DNA of 64,000 nt, from contig NZ_JADEXS020000001.1 in assembly GCF_015207005.2 (NCBI RefSeq), positions 1,674,001-1,738,000 on the forward strand, read 5' to 3'. Source of the DNA: Desmonostoc muscorum LEGE 12446 (GTDB taxonomy: Bacteria > Cyanobacteriota > Cyanobacteriia > Cyanobacteriales > Nostocaceae). A program made the translations under genes and the position numbers. The notes beneath the pieces were generated by a model that was not told where the DNA came from, did no database searches, and was given only the letters and a program-made list of their open reading frames with translations. Shown piece after piece: positions 61,260 to 64,000 of the stretch (position 1 is its first letter; the number at the start of each line of letters is the position of its first letter).

Positions 61260-61901
61260 CGCTTCTTTGAAAATGCAAATTTCAGACATTCTTTAAGAAA
61301 CTGCTGTGGAATTTCTACACTTTCTCCCCAATGCAAATGAACATAAGAAACATGAACATTTACAGGTAAACCCCATCCTTCATATCCCATATTTTCCTCA
61401 CAATCGTAGCGAGAAGTTTCAAATAGGGGCTGACTAGGAGTTGAGGTTAAACGAGAACGATGAAATTCATGTCCGTAAACAGTTGTACCTGCCTTCACTA
61501 ACAGGTTATCTTGCAAAGCTACAGCACGACGATATCCTAAAGTTAAACGTCCACCCATCAGAGCAGATGTTGGTAAAACTCCTGCCATCGACCAAGATTT
61601 ACCTTCAAAATCGATAATTTCCTCACATAAATACATCAATCCCCCACACTCAGCAATTGTGGGCATTCCTTGAAGAATTGCTGTTTTGACTGCATTACGG
61701 GCGCTGATATTTTCTGCTAATTGCTGGGCAAAAACTTCTGGAAAACCACCCCCAAAATACATTCCTTGCACATCTTTTGGTAGTTCGGCATCTATTAGAG
61801 GACTCCAGTAAACTAGTTCTGCACCCAGTTTTTGCAGCAAATCGAGATTGTCTTGGTAATAGAAATTAAAAAGCGCGATCGCGGGCTACTGCAATTCTGA
61901 C

Positions 61902-61970
61902 TGGGGATGAGGGGGATGAGGGGGATGAGGGGGATGAGGGGGATGAGGGGGATGAGGGGGATGAGGGGGA
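61902..61970. repeat. 9-bp GGGGGATGA array inside cobB
   Basis: Eight tandem 9-base units, so the array changes length without changing frame. On the cobB strand it encodes a run of Ser-Pro-Ser between the synthetase and amidotransferase domains. Confidence 0.95.
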
Positions 61971-62351
61971 TTTTAACAAAGGTAATAAGCTGTGCCAATC
62001 GAAGCAGGTATCTCCTAAATCGGCGAGGCGATTGATTACAGCATCGAGTTCGGGGAGTTCGGCTGTGGGTATTAAACCCAAATGGCGATCGGGGATTGCG
62101 ATGTTATCTTGACGCCGCAGCACACCGAGAATCGGTAATTGTAGGGATTCTAGGGAGTCTTTGAGGAGAGAGAGATGGCGATCGCTCCCCACTCGATTGA
62201 GTACCACACCAGCCATTTTAATTCGGGGATCAAAAGATTGGTAGCCGTGGGCGATCGCTGCTACAGAACCAGACAAACGGCTGCAATCAATCACCAACAC
62301 CACAGGCAAATCTAACAGCCGCGCAATGTGTGCCGTACTCGCAAAGTCAGT

Positions 62352-62440
62352 TGGGCATGGGGCATTGGTTATTCTCCGCGTCTCCCTCATCTCCCTCATC
62401 TCCCTCATCTCCCCCACTCCCCACTCCCTACTCCCCTTCA
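62352..62440. repeat. Composite heptamer plus CTCCCTCAT repeat inside cobB
   Basis: GGGCATGGGGCATTGG heptamers, then CTCCCTCATCTCCCTCAT units, then CCACTCCC units. Same composition as the intergenic composite at 12165-12306. It interrupts the normally short loop between VMGLFDGVKG and DFASTAH in frame. Confidence 0.85.
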
Positions 62441-62871
62441 CACCATCAAATAATCCCATCACCCCTTCCACTAGGGCATATTCACTTAGTTGACTATGAT
62501 GGGCAAAACATTGCTGAACGTAGGCTTCAGAAGTTAGTACTGGGTCTAAATTTCGACAAGCACGACCGGTTACATGTTGATGAAACATGGGGTCAATATA
62601 GTCTGGGCCGACCTTGAAAGATTGCACGGGGCGATCGCGACGACATAAAGATGCTAAAAGGGTGAGCGTGACTGTTGTCTTGCCCACCCCACTACGTTCT
62701 CCAGCAATGATTAACGCCATAAATGAAACAAATGAACTTGTTATACCAATTAAAAAGAAGAAAACCAGCCAATTAGGGGAGTTAGGCTGAAAAAGTTTGT
62801 CTAATAATGATTAATAGCTAGAGATTAGCTGAGATCGGATAGTGATAAGCCACGAGAAGAGAAACCTTTTT

Positions 62872-63507
62872 ATGATCATTGTTCATCATCTTAACAACTC
62901 GCGATCGCAGCGTGTGCTATGGCTACTTGAGGAATTAGGTATCGAATACGAGATTAAATTCTATGAACGCGATCCAAAGACGATGTTGGCACCGGAGTCG
63001 CTGCGCCAAGTTCATCCCCTCGGTAAGTCACCAGTGATCACAGATGGAGAGATCACCATCGCTGAGTCAGGCGCCATCATCGAATACCTCGTTAATCGCT
63101 ACGGCAATGGTCGCCTAGTTCCGGCATCCGATACACCTGAGCATCTGCGCTATACATATTGGCTGCATTACGCCGAAGGTTCTGCAATGCCACTTTTGGT
63201 AATGCGGCTGGTTTTGAACAATTTCGGTGAAGGAGATAGCAACGTCGTTAGGGGATTTGTCGCCCCTCAGATCAAACTTCATTTTGACTACATAGAAAGT
63301 GAACTCCGTAAAAGTACGTGGTTTGCAGGTGAGGAATTCACCGCCGCCGATATCCAAATGAGCTTTCCCCTCGAAGTAGTCGCCATGCTAAGAGAAGACA
63401 TCGAGAACCGCCCAAAGCTAAAAGAATTTATCGATCGCATTCATGGGCGACCTGCTTACAAACGGGCACTTGAGCGTGGAGGCAAATACGACGTATCTTT
63501 TCAATAA
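62872..63507 (+). CDS. Glutathione S-transferase
   Basis: A 211-residue protein from ATG 62872; an in-frame GTG at 62842 is less likely because MIIVHHLNNSRSQRVLWLLEELGIEYE is the family's usual start. The thioredoxin-like N-terminal domain has Ser in NNSRSQRV as the likely glutathione-activating residue and GKSPVITDGEITIAESGAIIEYL as the gamma-Glu site. The C-terminal helical domain has FTAADIQMSFPLE with the conserved N-capping box Asp. It conjugates glutathione to electrophiles, or acts as a peroxidase. Single gene with its own terminator. Confidence 0.93.
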   Translation: MIIVHHLNNSRSQRVLWLLEELGIEYEIKFYERDPKTMLAPESLRQVHPLGKSPVITDGEITIAESGAIIEYLVNRYGNGRLVPASDTPEHLRYTYWLHYAEGSAMPLLVMRLVLNNFGEGDSNVVRGFVAPQIKLHFDYIESELRKSTWFAGEEFTAADIQMSFPLEVVAMLREDIENRPKLKEFIDRIHGRPAYKRALERGGKYDVSFQ

Positions 63508-63629
63508 ATTTGGGAAAAGCAACAGCAAAATATCCGATTTGTAGAGACGGCGATTTATCCCGTCTCTTGCCTTGAATTATTGATATAGGAATCCGATGTG
63601 ATTGTTGAAAAAAATTCTGTATACAAAAA

Positions 63630-63667
63630 CCCTCCAGATTTTGGGAATATCTAAAAATCTGGAGGGG
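63630..63667. terminator. Hairpin terminator between GST and the edge gene
   Basis: CCCTCCAGATTTT (63630-63642) pairs with AAAATCTGGAGGG (63654-63666). T-rich sequence follows on the plus strand and A-rich sequence precedes it, so it may serve both converging genes. Confidence 0.75.
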
Positions 63668-63717
63668 TTGTGTTTGATTTTCCTAATTTTAGTAACTTTT
63701 ATTCTTTCTAGGCGAAG

Positions 63718-63999
63718 CTAACTATTTGTTCCCAACTTAAAAGTTTTCGCTATCACTCCTAGACTTTCTTCAAAAAGTGACTCCCGACCCCAGCGTTGCA
63801 CCTGCTGACTCAGCAATGCTTCCGCCTTTTGTTCTGAGAGTGAACTCACTTGTTGAAACAGACCTGCGGCTTGGGCACCACCGTGTGTTTCCATCCGCAT
63901 ACAACCACCGGTTTCTGAGCAGATTACTGTACCGCAGTCTGCCTTGGGATTTGTGGAACTTAGGCGGATAGCAATCAAGTCACCAACAATTTCACCCAC
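63718..63999 (-). CDS. Hypothetical protein, 5' end outside the window
   Basis: The visible 93 codons begin at a GTG at the very edge, so the true start probably lies beyond 64000. The sequence has ADCGTVICSETGGCMRMETHGGAQAAGLFQQ, with three Cys and two Met in a short span. A helical C-terminal part follows (EQKAEALLSQQVQRWGRESLFEESLGVIAKTFKLG). I do not recognise the family. It converges with the GST gene. Confidence 0.6.
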   Translation of the reverse strand: MGEIVGDLIAIRLSSTNPKADCGTVICSETGGCMRMETHGGAQAAGLFQQVSSLSEQKAEALLSQQVQRWGRESLFEESLGVIAKTFKLGTNS

Positions 64000-64000
64000 A

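Larger units (their letters stand above)
61256..62720 (-). pseudogene. cobB: Cobyrinate a,c-diamide synthase, frameshifted and repeat-invaded
   Basis: The first frame (62720-61866) starts MALIIAGERSGVGKTTVTL (P-loop Lys14) and has KVGPDYIDPMFH, VEGVMGLFDGVKG, DFASTAHIARLLDLPVVLVIDCSRLSGS and VRIAVARDRAF. It then stops at TAA because of a T5 run (A5 at 61868-61872); with four Ts it would read on as FNFYYQDNLDLLQKLGAE. The second frame, to 61256, has the glutamine-amidotransferase domain: Cys in IAECGGLMYL, and HEFHRS. Two mini-repeat stretches are inserted in frame: EMREMREMRETRR (about 62352-62440) and a Ser-Pro-Ser run (61902-61970). The enzyme amidates cobyrinate in B12 synthesis. The single-base difference could be real decay or a sequencing error. 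Confidence 0.88.

Noticed and set aside
61813..61998. 61-codon ORF of Ile-Pro-Leu repeats in cobB
   Set aside because: It is the 9-base repeat read in another frame and continues into the true second cobB frame; not an independent gene.

Overview
The window is chromosomal DNA of a filamentous, probably heterocystous cyanobacterium of the Nostoc/Tolypothrix/Calothrix type. HIP1 octamers (GCGATCGC) and their cores occur throughout. Intergenic DNA is full of short tandem heptanucleotide-type repeats and small palindromes typical of these genomes. The gene content is cyanobacterial: chlB, a ycf37-like gene, COP23, UPF0182, a DUF5331-like gene, several Uma2 genes, and a 693-residue dynamin that by memory matches the structurally known BDLP of Nostoc punctiforme.

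Region 1 (1-9.9 kb) is an unusual one-direction block. It holds a glycine-zipper protein (5' end outside the window), a Cys4 zinc-knuckle protein, a protein with a Leu/Gly-rich tail, a PASTA-domain protein, a 1354-residue subtilisin-like protease with extra domains, and a 914-residue protein combining an M15 peptidase, a muramidase and an alpha/beta-hydrolase. It looks like a cell-envelope attack or remodelling module and is one of the best candidates for an undescribed system.

Region 2 (10-24 kb) is mostly household: rpmI-rplT, a solute-binding protein, ycf37, copper amine oxidase, cyclophilin, chlB, an SDR, a second solute-binding protein, a CadD-like transporter and ygfZ. A small toxin-like/immunity-like pair (17.9-18.6 kb) and an intact plus a decayed Uma2 gene are set into it.

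Region 3 (24-39 kb) is accessory and repeat-rich. It holds a DUF5331-like protein, a [2Fe-2S] ferredoxin-like protein, cysK with a 21-nt minisatellite upstream, a hicAB pair whose hicA is frameshifted, tandemly duplicated Uma2 genes, a large NACHT-HEAT ATPase, and a BDLP-type dynamin followed by a dynamin-DnaJ fusion.

Region 4 (39-56 kb) has a duplicated-DUF305 lipoprotein and UPF0182, then a two-partner-secretion locus: TpsB, COP23, two secreted trypsin-like proteases, and a giant TpsA-type exoprotein ending in a CHAT caspase-like protease. The exoprotein gene is split by a 936-bp IS5-family element inserted cleanly between codons 727 and 728.

Region 5 (56-64 kb) carries a pentapeptide-repeat protein, a second CadD-like transporter, a stand-alone cNMP-binding protein, type II NADH dehydrogenase, a cobB gene broken by a one-base insertion and invaded twice by in-frame mini-repeats, a glutathione S-transferase, and a gene running off the right edge. 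No tRNA, rRNA or CRISPR array was recognised.
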